DNA of 64,000 bases, from positions 1,860,001 to 1,924,000 of the forward strand of contig NZ_CP025429.1 of the NCBI RefSeq assembly GCF_002848345.1, written 5' to 3'. The stretch comes from Chromobacterium sp. ATCC 53434. Lineage in GTDB: Bacteria > Pseudomonadota > Gammaproteobacteria > Burkholderiales > Chromobacteriaceae. Within the stretch, counting starts at the first letter, position 1, and every line of letters begins with the position of its first letter. Positions 1-7,876 of this stretch are shown piece after piece. The translations under genes were made by a program, and so were the position numbers. The notes under the pieces are model-generated. The model was not told where the DNA came from. It ran no database searches and saw only the letters and a list, made by a program, of their open reading frames with translations.

Positions 1-17
1 TGGCAGGATATATCGAT

Positions 18-91
18 GGTGCGTCGCCCAACGGTGCGTCGCCCAGCGGTGCGTCGCCCAATGGTGCGTCGCCCCTTCGGGGTGACGCACC
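18..91. repeat. 15-bp tandem repeat ending in a REP-like hairpin
   Basis: A 15-bp unit beginning GGTGCGTCGCCC is repeated four times from 18 to about 77. The last copy forms the left arm of a 13-bp hairpin (63-75 with 79-91, loop TTC, one mismatch in the arms). The hairpin ends one base before the stop codon of the convergent-facing monooxygenase gene. The same hairpin with loop GTT recurs at 1935-1963, so this is a dispersed intergenic palindrome (REP-like) and may also act in transcript-end stabilisation. Confidence 0.75.
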
Positions 92-1651
92 CTACGGGTG
101 ATCGTTGGGCTCTTGTGCTTGGCCAAACCATTGCGCCAGCGGCGCCGCTATCTCCTTGGCGTCGGGAGCTGTTTCGCTGGCCCAGGCCACGACACCGTCG
201 GGCCGCACCAGCACGGCGCGCAGGCCGAGGCTGTTCTTGGCCTTCGTCGCTACATAGTCGACCCGCCCTCGCCAAGGCCGTATCGCGGTCGACAGCGGGG
301 CGTCGGCATCGAAATCCAGCAGCAGCCCCCGGCCATTGCGCAACAGGCAACCGGCCTTCGTTCCGTCTGCAAATTCGAAATCCGGCATGCTGCGACCCGT
401 CAGCGGATGCCGGCCGGCCAGGTCGTAGCGCAGCGACACGCCCCAGACCCGCTCGGCGAAGTAGCTCGCGCCGTCGACAGTCCCGACCAGGTCGTGGATG
501 ACGGCCGCTAGCGCGCGGGTGCTGGGCGTGGGGCGCATCAGCGCGACTTGGGCACGCGACCAGTCGAGCACCCGCGCGCCAGCGGGGTGCCGCTCGGCGT
601 GGTAGCTGTCCAGCAGCCCGGCCGGCGCCGTGCCGCCTAGCGTCGCGGCCAGCTTCCAGCCCAGATTGATCGCGTCGGCTATTCCCAGATTGAGGCCCTG
701 GCCGCCCAGCGGCGAGTGGATGTGCGCGGCGTCGCCGGCCAGCAACACGCGCCCTCGGCGATATGCCGTCGCCTGACAGGCGCGGTCGGTCCAGGTGGTG
801 GCAAGCTTGAGGTCGGTCAGCGCCGCGTCCATCCCCGACACGCGGCGCAATACATCCTGTATGCGCTCCCGCGTCAGCGGCTGATGGCGATGACAGGCGC
901 CGCCGTCGAATTCGACCATGGCGATCACGCCGGGACGCGCGTAGGTGTACATGCCGGTCGGCGTGTAGTGCCGGCCGGGCTGTAGCGCGTGCGGCTCCGC
1001 CAGCGTCGCGTCGACGGTATAGCCGGTGAACTCGGGATCGGTGCCGGCGAATGCGAAGCCGCCGGCCTTGCGAACCGCGCTGCGGCCGCCGTCGCAGCCG
1101 ACCAGCCAACTGCTGCGGAACGCTTCGCCGCCGGCGTGGACGGTCACCTCGTCGTCCGTGGCCAGATAGCCGTCGACGCCGACGCCGCGCAGAATTTCCG
1201 CTCCCATCGCCGACGCCCGGCGGGCCAGGACGCTTTCGAAGACGTCCAGCGCGACCGCCATCGGGGCGTCGGCCGGGCCCGGCAGACGGAAAGGCCAGCT
1301 CGAGGCGTCGATGTCGTCGTGATAGAAGGGGATGCCGGCGAAATGCCCGGCGGCGCGACGCGCTTGCTGCATCCAGTGCGCGCCTGCCTCCGCCTGTCTG
1401 GCCGCGCCGCTGGCGTCGGTCTCGGCGACGACTTCGTCCAGCAGGCCGCGACGGTGCAGCGCTTCGACGGTGGGAATTGACAGGCCGCGCATGCCGAATG
1501 GCAGGCGCTTCAACGGGGACGATGAATCCCTTGCCCGCTCCAGCACCAGGACCGAAAGGCCGAACAGGCGAAGCTCGCAAGCAAGGAAGAGTCCGACGGG
1601 ACCGGCGCCGGCGATGATGTCGTCGTAGGCGGAGGAATGGTGATTGCGCAT
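92..1651 (-). CDS. FAD-dependent aromatic monooxygenase (PheA/TfdB type)
   Basis: Predicted class A flavoprotein monooxygenase of 519 residues that would hydroxylate an aromatic substrate with NAD(P)H and O2. Seen in the protein: an N-terminal Rossmann motif GAGPVG near residue 16, the middle flavin motif GCDGGRSAVR near 187, and the conserved FAD-contact stretch LLAGDAAHIHSPLGGQGLN near 310. A C-terminal thioredoxin-like extension of about 120 residues is typical of the phenol-hydroxylase/RdmE subgroup. The usual DVIVVGAGP is DIIAGAGP here, a mild variation. It stands alone, with REP-like hairpins at both ends, so substrate cannot be inferred from neighbours. Family assignment is firm, substrate unknown. 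Confidence 0.85.
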   Translation of the reverse strand: MRNHHSSAYDDIIAGAGPVGLFLACELRLFGLSVLVLERARDSSSPLKRLPFGMRGLSIPTVEALHRRGLLDEVVAETDASGAARQAEAGAHWMQQARRAAGHFAGIPFYHDDIDASSWPFRLPGPADAPMAVALDVFESVLARRASAMGAEILRGVGVDGYLATDDEVTVHAGGEAFRSSWLVGCDGGRSAVRKAGGFAFAGTDPEFTGYTVDATLAEPHALQPGRHYTPTGMYTYARPGVIAMVEFDGGACHRHQPLTRERIQDVLRRVSGMDAALTDLKLATTWTDRACQATAYRRGRVLLAGDAAHIHSPLGGQGLNLGIADAINLGWKLAATLGGTAPAGLLDSYHAERHPAGARVLDWSRAQVALMRPTPSTRALAAVIHDLVGTVDGASYFAERVWGVSLRYDLAGRHPLTGRSMPDFEFADGTKAGCLLRNGRGLLLDFDADAPLSTAIRPWRGRVDYVATKAKNSLGLRAVLVRPDGVVAWASETAPDAKEIAAPLAQWFGQAQEPNDHP

Positions 1652-1996
1652 GAGGGGCTCCTAAGTCGAGGTTCGGGTATCGATGTTCGACCGGAGCGTT
1701 TCTCGCCTGCAGACCCGCACGGACGAACAATGGGCGCTTGCAGCGCCTGCTGTTCGTCGCGGGGATCTTGTGCGCGAGGCCAAAGACCAGAGCTTTCGTT
1801 ACCGAAAGGACTTGGGCTTACCAGACCAAGCCTGCCTTTTCCGACGCGGCTTTATACCACGCTGGCATGCTGGCTGCAATGGCGGGCGGTTTGTGTTGCG
1901 GGGTGGGGTGTGGGCCGATGGCGCGTCGCCCGGCGGTGCGTCGCCCCGTTGGGGTGACGCACCCTACGGTGCGGGGCTTGTCCGCGGCGCGGCGGA
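1652..1996. other. Intergenic region with one REP-like hairpin
   Basis: This 345-bp stretch between the monooxygenase and the small gene to its right holds no convincing gene. It contains the REP-like hairpin at 1935-1963 preceded by a partial copy of the GGTGCGTCGCCC unit, and presumably the monooxygenase promoter near 1660-1700. Short open frames here have poor starts and no ribosome-binding sites. Confidence 0.5.
1935..1963. repeat. REP-like intergenic palindrome, second copy
   Basis: Arms 1935-1947 (GGTGCGTCGCCCC) and 1951-1963 (GGGGTGACGCACC) pair with one mismatch around a GTT loop, followed by CCTACGG. This matches the hairpin at 63-91 and its CCTACGG tail, differing mainly in the loop. 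Confidence 0.75.
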
Positions 1997-2176
1997 TCAG
2001 ACCGAGGTGAGCAGGGCGTCGGCCTGGTAGCTCGCGGTCTCGACGCCGGAGGCCGAGCTGAACGTGACCTGGAAGCGGCGGCCGATTTGCTTGATGGACA
2101 AGACTTTGAACGAGACGACCAGATTGTCGATTTGCTGGGTGATCAGGTCACCCTGTTTCAGTTCCTGAATTTTCAT
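1997..2176 (-). CDS. Small conserved-looking protein, 59 aa, unknown function
   Basis: A 59-codon frame with an ATG at 2176 and a TGA at 1997. A GGAA motif lies about nine bases upstream of the start. The protein begins MKIQELKQGDLITQQ and alternates short beta-like segments; the KQGD turn and length resemble small SH3/KOW-like folds, which is only an impression. A sigma70-like promoter (TTGACA at 2507-2512, CAAAAT at 2484-2489, 17-bp spacer, minus strand) would give it a leader of about 300 nt. The surrounding 2150-2560 is clearly AT-richer than the rest of the window, which could mean recent acquisition. No function is proposed. Confidence 0.5.
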   Translation of the reverse strand: MKIQELKQGDLITQQIDNLVVSFKVLSIKQIGRRFQVTFSSASGVETASYQADALLTSV

Positions 2177-2655
2177 GGTTTATATTCCGATCGCCATGCC
2201 TTCGGCACGGCTTGCAATGATTAAAGCGCGTCCCTTCGGTAAGGACGGCCTGCGATATTTTCATGAGTTCTGCCCGGATGTCATGTAGGCTGCGAGACAA
2301 GGAATTCCAATCGGTCGACGCGCATTCAACGGGTTCGTGCTTGGCGGCTTGCAATGGGCTGCTGGCTAGGCTTGTGACAACTACCTTCGCGTGCCAACGA
2401 CTGATGATTTGGAAGTAAGACTTGGCTTGAGAAGAGGAGCTTTGATGGCTCTTGAGCTGGACAACATGAAGCGATTTCTGCGGATTTTGCAGTTAATTTT
2501 TTGATTTGTCAACATTTTTAGAATGTCAATAGCGCAGCATCGACAAAATCGAGCATTCAACCCGGCCCGCGGAGGTGACGAACCGGTCGGCGGGGCGGGG
2601 CGGACGCGTCATGGCGGCGGTACTCTGAAGCGTTTGTTTTCGAGTGGAGCGGCCA
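2177..2655. promoter_or_regulatory. AT-rich intergenic region with minus-strand promoter
   Basis: This 479-bp gap is lower in GC than its flanks. On the minus strand TTGACA (2507-2512) and CAAAAT (2484-2489) are 17 bp apart, a good sigma70 spacing, and would drive the 59-aa gene. On the plus strand a 19-codon frame at 2445-2504 (begins MALELDNMK) is preceded by GAGGAG six bases before its ATG; it may be a leader peptide or chance. No other gene is convincing. Confidence 0.4.
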
Positions 2656-4431
2656 TCACTTGGCATTGGTTTTCAGATTGTTCAGCGAAGCCTCCAGCAT
2701 TTTTATCCGGTCTATCGACTCATCGACCAGATCGGCGATTTCCTTCGACGACTTTGTCGACTCGACCGATAGTTTTCTTACCTCGTCGGCCACCACTGCG
2801 AAACCCCGGCCCATTTCTCCGGCGCGGGCGGCTTCGATGGTGGCGTTCAGCGCCAGCAGATTGGTTTGCGCGGCGATGTCGTTGATGGTGCCGATGATGG
2901 ACGCGATCTTCTCGCTGGACGAGATGACCTGGCGCATTTCCTGGTCGGTCACTCTTTCCGCTTCCATCTTGGCGGTGACGTCGACGCCGTAGGTGACGAT
3001 ATTCTTGACGACGCCTTGCTGGGAGGTCAGCGGGCAGACGGTGACGTTCATCAGCACCATCGATCCGTCCTTTTTCCGCATTTTGAATTCTTCGGTCAGC
3101 ATTTCACCCTTCAGCGCGCGGCTGAAATTATCCGACCCTATGATTTCCGACAGCGGGCGGGCGTGTTCCTGCAGCTCTTCATTGTCCTTCAGCGCGAGAT
3201 GGGAAACCATGTAATCGTTGGCTTGCAGCACCTTGCCCTCGGTGTTCCATTCGCAGATGGCGTTGGACATGCCTATCGCGGCGAATTTCTTGCTGTATTC
3301 CTCTTCCCTCTCCTTGGTTTCGGTGATGTTGGCCTGGATGGAGATGTAGTTCGCCAGATGACCGGTCTCGTCGAATACCGGATTGATGGCCAGCGAAACC
3401 CAATAGGGTTTCCCGGCCTTGGTGTAATTGAGGATTTCGCCATGGAAGGGGCGCTGTTCGCGCAGGCAGGCGCCGATTCTCTTGACGGTTTCCGGATTGG
3501 TTTCCTCGCCCTGCAGAATATGCCCCGGTTTTTTGCCTATGATCTCGTCCGCCGCGTAGCCGCTCATTTTCGAGAAGCCGTCGTTGGCGAAGATGATCAG
3601 GCCGTTCCGATCCGCCACCAGCGCCGCGTTGTCGGTCTGATTGATGATCAGCGACATCAGCTTGCTGGAGTTTCTCGCCTTGACGGCCTCGGTGACATCG
3701 GTCGCGTATTTGACGATTTTGATTATCTTGCCGTCGGGGTCGAAGATGGGGTTGTAGGTTGCCTGGATCCAGACCTTGCGGCCGTGCTTCGCCACGCGGC
3801 AGAATTCCCCTTCGTGGAACACGCCGCTTCTCAGGCTGTTCCAGAAGGCCTGGTAGGTGTCGTTTTGGCTTTCTTCCGGCAGCACGAACATTCGGTGGTG
3901 CTTGCCGACGATTTCCTCTTCGTCGTAGTTCAGCGCGCGGCAGAAGTTCGGATTGGCGCGCAGGACGATGCCGTCGGTGCTGAACTCGATGACAGCCTGC
4001 GAGCGGTTGATGGCCTCGATCTGCCCCTTGCGGTCGGCGACGACCATTACCTCGCCGCTGATGTCGGTGGCGAACTTGATGACGCTGACGATCTTGTCGC
4101 CTTTACGGATCGGAATGTAGGAGGCCTGTATCCACACGTCCCGCCGGTTTTTGGCCACGCGCCTGAATTGCGCCGTCTGGTGTTTCCCTTGGCGCAGATC
4201 AGTCCAGAATTGCTGATAGGAAGGGTTGTTTCTCTCGCCGTCCGACAAGAACATGCTGTGGTGCCTGCCCACCACCTCGTCCAGCGAATAGCCCAGCAAG
4301 TCCAGGAAAATGGTGTTGGCGCCGATGATGGTGCCGTCGGGCTTGAACTGTATGACCGCCTGCGCGTCGTTGATCGCGTCGACGATGTCCCGAGAGCTGC
4401 CCGTTCTGGAGAAATGTTTGGCGAGTTCCAC
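2656..4431 (-). CDS. Cytoplasmic methyl-accepting chemotaxis protein with four PAS domains
   Basis: A 591-residue soluble chemoreceptor. Four PAS domains follow one another at about residues 17-130, 132-254, 258-377 and 380-495, each ending in the IT/DVTE-type exit helix. The C-terminal signalling segment (about 495-591) contains the chemoreceptor tip, [20 protein letters not shown] followed by [18 protein letters not shown]3 resembles a LOV core but lacks the photoactive cysteine ([10 protein letters not shown]), so it is not expected to bind flavin covalently. No transmembrane segment or HAMP domain is visible. The signalling hairpin is very short, with only about 35-45 residues on each side of the tip. 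The start is GTG at 4431 with AGGGA upstream. Likely role: internal redox/energy or ligand taxis through CheW/CheA. Confidence 0.9.
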   Translation of the reverse strand: MELAKHFSRTGSSRDIVDAINDAQAVIQFKPDGTIIGANTIFLDLLGYSLDEVVGRHHSMFLSDGERNNPSYQQFWTDLRQGKHQTAQFRRVAKNRRDVWIQASYIPIRKGDKIVSVIKFATDISGEVMVVADRKGQIEAINRSQAVIEFSTDGIVLRANPNFCRALNYDEEEIVGKHHRMFVLPEESQNDTYQAFWNSLRSGVFHEGEFCRVAKHGRKVWIQATYNPIFDPDGKIIKIVKYATDVTEAVKARNSSKLMSLIINQTDNAALVADRNGLIIFANDGFSKMSGYAADEIIGKKPGHILQGEETNPETVKRIGACLREQRPFHGEILNYTKAGKPYWVSLAINPVFDETGHLANYISIQANITETKEREEEYSKKFAAIGMSNAICEWNTEGKVLQANDYMVSHLALKDNEELQEHARPLSEIIGSDNFSRALKGEMLTEEFKMRKKDGSMVLMNVTVCPLTSQQGVVKNIVTYGVDVTAKMEAERVTDQEMRQVISSSEKIASIIGTINDIAAQTNLLALNATIEAARAGEMGRGFAVVADEVRKLSVESTKSSKEIADLVDESIDRIKMLEASLNNLKTNAK

Positions 4432-4747
4432 TTTTCTTTTCCCTGTATCTTGGCCGGCTGGCGTTGGCGGCGTCTACCGACAAGCCATTGGCATGTCCCG
4501 ATCACCTTATCTTTCTAGATCAAGCGGTTTTTATTTTCTTGACATTTTTGACTGGGCAATAATGGGATGGGATCGGCTTGTGCGCTGTCTATGCTTGGCA
4601 GCAGAGGACGCCTGCGGCGGGCTATGATGAAGTTGCGCAGGTTTTCTGCGCGACGAATCCGGCAGCAAGCCACCGTACGGCGATGCCCGATGGCGCGAGC
4701 GCGCGACACCGACCTTGAACGGGACTTCGTGCCGAAGCCATGGGTGA
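4432..4747. other. Intergenic region between chemoreceptor and small secreted protein gene
   Basis: A 316-bp divergent spacer. On the plus strand TTGACA at 4539-4544 is followed by ATAATG-like sequence near 4559, but the spacer is only 14-15 bp, so the promoter is weak or imperfect. No gene with a plausible start and ribosome-binding site was found. Confidence 0.4.
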
Positions 4748-4753
4748 ATGATC

Positions 4754-4990
4754 ATGAAGAAGGCGATGATGGTTTCCCTGCTGGCCATCTCCGGCGTGTG
4801 TCATGCCGGCGGCGGCGGCGGGTATGGCGGCGTGCCGTCCCTGGCGGAGCCGTTCATGCATGTGGGCGAGTGTCTGGACAAACATGGCAAGGAGATCGGC
4901 GGCACGGTGGAACAGAAGAAGGCGGGGCAGTGCGAGGTCGTCGGCATCGAGGCGATCGACAAGAAGAATGCCGAATTCGTCAAGCGATGA
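4754..4990 (+). CDS. Small secreted protein, unknown function
   Basis: A protein of about 78 residues from the ATG at 4754; another in-frame ATG lies two codons upstream at 4748. It has a clear Sec signal peptide: MKK, a hydrophobic core, then a cleavage site after CHA. The mature part begins with a glycine run (GGGGGYGG) and contains two cysteines (ECLDKHGK and GQCEVV) that could form one disulphide in the periplasm. The mature chain is about 60 residues. Neighbours give no functional hint. Real because of the signal peptide and compact charged C-terminus; function unknown. Confidence 0.6.
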   Translation: MKKAMMVSLLAISGVCHAGGGGGYGGVPSLAEPFMHVGECLDKHGKEIGGTVEQKKAGQCEVVGIEAIDKKNAEFVKR

Positions 4991-5089
4991 CGGCATGATG
5001 GAGCGGGGCGTCTTCGGGCGCCTCGCCCGTTTTGCGCTGTCGGGGGCGGCATCGTTCCCCGCCCGTTCCGTCTGCATGGGAGGCTTCGG

Positions 5090-5485
5090 ATGCTGAGGGG
5101 AAGTTGCTTGTGCGGCAGCGTGCGGTATGCGGTGCCGGACGCGTTTCTGTACGCGTTCAATTGCCATTGCGGCAATTGCCGCCGGGCCACCGGCGCCGCC
5201 TGTAAGCCCTTTGCCGGCATGGAGCGGCGCAAGCTCGACCTGCTGCAGGGGCGGGACGAGACGTTGATCTACGGCGACGACAAGGCGCACGACGTCCGTT
5301 GCCGGCGTTGCGGCTCGCTGCTGTACTCGGTGGTGCGCGATGGCGAGTTCGTCCATGTCGCCCTCGGCACATTGCTGGACGCGCCGGGCATGCTGCCGTC
5401 CGCGCACATCTTCGTCGGCTCCAAAGCCCCTTGGCACGCGATCACCGACGATTTGCCGCAGTATCCGGAACTTCCGCCGGATTGA
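5090..5485 (+). CDS. GFA-family (CENP-V/GFA) zinc-binding protein
   Basis: A 131-residue single-domain protein of the glutathione-dependent formaldehyde-activating (GFA/CENP-V) superfamily. The zinc ligands are visible: CLCGSVRY near the N-terminus, CHCGNCRRATGAA near residue 25, and CRRCGSLLY near 70. Family members bind structural and catalytic zinc; a glutathione-formaldehyde role is established for only a few, so the substrate here is unknown. Length is normal for the family. It precedes an AraC-family regulator by 113 bp on the same strand, with no obvious coupling. Confidence 0.85.
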   Translation: MLRGSCLCGSVRYAVPDAFLYAFNCHCGNCRRATGAACKPFAGMERRKLDLLQGRDETLIYGDDKAHDVRCRRCGSLLYSVVRDGEFVHVALGTLLDAPGMLPSAHIFVGSKAPWHAITDDLPQYPELPPD

Positions 5486-5598
5486 GCGACCGGGCTGTGA
5501 TTCTTTCCGTGGCGACGGCGCTTGTCGGGACCGGCTGCGCTTGCCTTGGGCACCCACTCTGCCTATCGTGTCGGTTTTGCGCCGCTTGCATCCACGCC

Positions 5599-6288
5599 AT
5601 GTCCCGTCCCCAAGTCGAATTGCTGCATTACGGCAGCGACAGCATCCGCCATGTCCATGGCGATCACCAGCAATGGGTGATCGGCCTGGAGGGCGCGCTG
5701 GAGCTGGAGATGGACGGCGTGCTCTACCGCAACGCCGCCGGCGAGGCGGTGTGCATTCCGGCCGGGGTGGCCCATTGCTATGCCGGTGCCGCCGGCAACC
5801 GGCAGCTGGTGTTGAACCTGCCGGCCTGCGGCGGCGCGACGCGCCAATTGACCTTGCCGCCGGCCGCCAGGGAGCTGGCCGCGTGGGCGGCGCGGCATCC
5901 GTTGCCCGAGGCCAGCCAGCCGGCGCTGGCCGGCTTGTTGTTGGATTGGCTGGCGCCGTCGGCTTTTCTGCTGGCGCCGCGGCTGGATCGTTTTCTGGCT
6001 AGCCGGCTGGCGCGGCCGCTGACGGTGGCGGACATGGCGGCGGCCTGCCATTTGTCGGCCAGCCAGCTGCATGCGCGGCTGAAGACGGAGACCGGACTGA
6101 CGCCTATGGCCTATCTGTGCCGGCTGCGGATGGAACGGGCGCGCAGCCTGCTGCGGACCCGGTCCGGCAGCGTGTTGGACGTGGCGCTGCAGGTCGGCTA
6201 CCAGTCGGCGTCGGCGTTCGGCGCCGCCTACCGGTTGCACTTCGGCGAGCCGCCCAGCGCCGGGCGCGGCAGAGTCCGGCGCGTCTAG
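5599..6288 (+). CDS. AraC-family transcriptional regulator
   Basis: From the ATG at 5599 the protein has 229 residues. The N-terminal 95 residues form a cupin-like sensor (HGDHQQWVIGLEGALELEMD, then IPAGVAHCY). The C-terminal 100 residues form the double helix-turn-helix of AraC proteins, with LTVADMAAACHLSASQLHA as the first HTH and VALQVGYQSASAFGAAYRLHFG as the second. The open frame extends upstream to 5299 but that part overlaps the GFA gene and is GC-rich out-of-frame sequence, so the cupin start was chosen. Target genes unknown; the adjacent GFA and CsaA-like genes are candidates. Confidence 0.85.
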   Translation: MSRPQVELLHYGSDSIRHVHGDHQQWVIGLEGALELEMDGVLYRNAAGEAVCIPAGVAHCYAGAAGNRQLVLNLPACGGATRQLTLPPAARELAAWAARHPLPEASQPALAGLLLDWLAPSAFLLAPRLDRFLASRLARPLTVADMAAACHLSASQLHARLKTETGLTPMAYLCRLRMERARSLLRTRSGSVLDVALQVGYQSASAFGAAYRLHFGEPPSAGRGRVRRV

Positions 6289-6363
6289 AGCATAGTCCTG
6301 CGAGCGCGCAGCGGCCCTTGCCTTGTCATACTTTCCGGCTGTTTCAAGGCAAGGAGAGATGAA

Positions 6364-6699
6364 GTGAACGAAATAGGCTGGGACGATTTTCTGAAGGTGG
6401 ACTTGCGGGTGGGCACCATTGTCGGCGCCGCGCTCAATGCCCAGGCGCGCAAGCCGGCCTATGTGCTGACGGTGGATCTGGGCGAAATGGGCGTCAAGAC
6501 GTCCAGCGCGCAGATTACCCACCACTATCCGCCGGACAGCCTGATAGGCCGGCGGGTGCTGTGCGTGTGCAATTTCCCGGCCAAGCGCGTCGCCGGCGTG
6601 CGTTCCGAGGTGCTGGTCACCGGCGTTTACGACGAGGCCGGCAATGTGGTGCTGGCGGAGTTCGCGCTGCCGGCGCCGAACGGCGGCCGTCTGGTTTGA
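6364..6699 (+). CDS. csaA: CsaA-like tRNA-binding-domain protein
   Basis: A 111-residue stand-alone OB-fold tRNA-binding domain of the CsaA/EMAP-II type, a family with reported chaperone and export-related activity. Diagnostic are DLRVGTIV near residue 13, KPAYVLTVDLGEMGVKTSSAQ in the middle and VLCVCNFPAKRVAGVRSEVL in the second half. The start is GTG at 6364, chosen because AAGGAGAG lies a few bases upstream. Length equals the usual CsaA (about 110). The gene follows the AraC regulator by 75 bp on the same strand. Confidence 0.85.
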   Translation: MNEIGWDDFLKVDLRVGTIVGAALNAQARKPAYVLTVDLGEMGVKTSSAQITHHYPPDSLIGRRVLCVCNFPAKRVAGVRSEVLVTGVYDEAGNVVLAEFALPAPNGGRLV

Positions 6700-6770
6700 C
6701 GCGGTCGCCATCGCTGTCCGGCGGGCGGCCGGGCTTCGTTTTACGGTAAGGCGCTTGTCATGAAATTTGG

Positions 6771-6789
6771 GCGCATATACGCTATGCGC
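6771..6789. promoter_or_regulatory. Inverted repeat upstream of the thioesterase gene
   Basis: GCGCATA (6771-6777) and TATGCGC (6783-6789) pair perfectly around a 5-base centre, 27 bp before the thioesterase start. It is placed like an operator, but no regulator can be assigned. Confidence 0.35.
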
Positions 6790-6815
6790 TGGACAACGCA
6801 GGTCCGGAGGATGCG

Positions 6816-7262
6816 ATGGAGAAGCCGCCGTTATTGCTGGAGACCGTTGAGCAGGCTGAGGAGGTTTTGCGGAACGCCCCGTTCGCCACCATCTGGCATT
6901 ATCAGGTAAGGCATGTGCAGGCCGGAAAAGTGGAGCTGCTTCTGCCGGCGCAGCCGCAGTTCTACCGCCCCGGCGGCATCGTGCAGGGCGGCTGCCTGAT
7001 GTCTTTGGCAGACACCGCCTTCTGGCTAGCCGCGATGACCGAGCTGGGCATCGATGCGCCTATCGTCACGCTGGAAATGAAAACCAATTTCCTGCGCGGG
7101 GCGCGGGGCGACGTTTACTGTCGCGCCGAGGTGATGAAAAGCGGCAGGCGCGTCACCTACGGGACCGCCACCATCAGCGATGGCGCGGGCCAGACGCTGT
7201 CGCACCATACCCTGACCTATATCGGCGCCGAAGCCGTCGCCGCCACCACGCTGGCGATTTGA
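6816..7262 (+). CDS. PaaI-family hotdog thioesterase
   Basis: A 148-residue hotdog-fold protein. The signature HGG-like loop is present as PGGIVQGGCLMSLADTA around residues 50-66, and the strand TLEMKTNFLRGARGDVYCRAEV follows at the expected distance. Such enzymes hydrolyse acyl- or aryl-CoA thioesters in the cytoplasm. The ATG at 6816 has GGAGG just upstream. It stands alone, with a strong hairpin after its stop. Substrate cannot be told from context. Confidence 0.85.
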   Translation: MEKPPLLLETVEQAEEVLRNAPFATIWHYQVRHVQAGKVELLLPAQPQFYRPGGIVQGGCLMSLADTAFWLAAMTELGIDAPIVTLEMKTNFLRGARGDVYCRAEVMKSGRRVTYGTATISDGAGQTLSHHTLTYIGAEAVAATTLAI

Positions 7263-7281
7263 GCCGGCTCGCCGTTCGCGG

Positions 7282-7313
7282 CCAGCCTGCGTTGCAGCCG
7301 CAACGCAGGCTGG
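7282..7313. terminator. Hairpin downstream of the thioesterase gene
   Basis: A perfect 13-bp stem (CCAGCCTGCGTTG at 7282-7294 with its complement at 7301-7313) and a 6-base loop lie 20 bp after the stop. There is no T-run, so it may terminate inefficiently or protect the 3' end. Confidence 0.5.
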
Positions 7314-7412
7314 GTGGCGTTCCGTATGGCCGTTGCGGGCGCCTTTCCCTCTTGCCGCCGCTACCCGGTCGCGCAGCATTCGCCATGTCTCTTGCATAGT
7401 CGGGCATTTGTA

Positions 7413-7433
7413 TTTTAAGATATGTTTTAAGAT
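7413..7433 (+). promoter_or_regulatory. Direct repeat TTTTAAGAT x2 in a promoter region
   Basis: TTTTAAGAT occurs at 7413-7421 and again at 7425-7433, spaced 12 bp centre to centre, in an AT-rich patch 90 bp ahead of the DOPA-dioxygenase-family gene. It could be a repressor/activator site or part of the promoter. Confidence 0.35.
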
Positions 7434-7522
7434 GTATTTTTCGCATCATGCTGCCCGGAAGGAGCCGGTGCGGCGAACGGTCTGTCGGGCCGGCGATGGC
7501 CGGATCCGCGGGAGAGAGGGAA

Positions 7523-7876
7523 ATGACAAGACCAGATACGAAAATCGAGGCGTTTCACGCCCATGTGTATTTCGAGGCCGAGCAGCAGCCGCAGGCGCGG
7601 CGTTTGCGCGAGCTGATACCGTCGCGCTTCGACGTCAATCTGGGACGGTGGCGCGAGGTAGCCTACGGTCCTCACCCGACCGGGGCGTACCAGGTGGAGT
7701 TTGCCGGCGAGCTGTTCGGCGAACTGGTGCCCTGGCTGATGCTGCATCGGGACGGACTGGATATCCTGGTGCATCCGCTGACCGGCGACGATGTGGTCGA
7801 CCATACCGACTACGCGATGTGGCTGGGCACGCCGCTGACGCTGAACATCGATTTCCTGCGCCGGAACAGCTATTAA
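7523..7876 (+). CDS. DOPA 4,5-dioxygenase family protein
   Basis: From the ATG at 7523 (GAGAGAGGGAA upstream) the protein has 117 residues, the normal size of the small DOPA 4,5-dioxygenase family (as in fungi and in bacterial YgiD-unrelated homologues). Conserved metal-site histidines are visible in FHAHVYFE (residues 11-14) and in the block from WLMLHRDGLDILVHP to DHTDYAMWLG. Family members cleave the catechol ring of DOPA extradiolically with Fe(II). The stop codon lies exactly at the left edge of the insertion sequence, so the transposon landed at the end of this gene without visibly removing conserved residues. In vivo substrate unknown. Confidence 0.8.
   Translation: MTRPDTKIEAFHAHVYFEAEQQPQARRLRELIPSRFDVNLGRWREVAYGPHPTGAYQVEFAGELFGELVPWLMLHRDGLDILVHPLTGDDVVDHTDYAMWLGTPLTLNIDFLRRNSY

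Noticed and set aside
2148..2354. 68-codon minus-strand frame overlapping the 59-aa gene
   Set aside because: Starts with TTG, has no ribosome-binding site and overlaps the better-supported small gene.
3481..3560. LOV photosensor in the third PAS domain
   Set aside because: The photoactive cysteine motif is replaced by [10 protein letters not shown], so light sensing is not supported.
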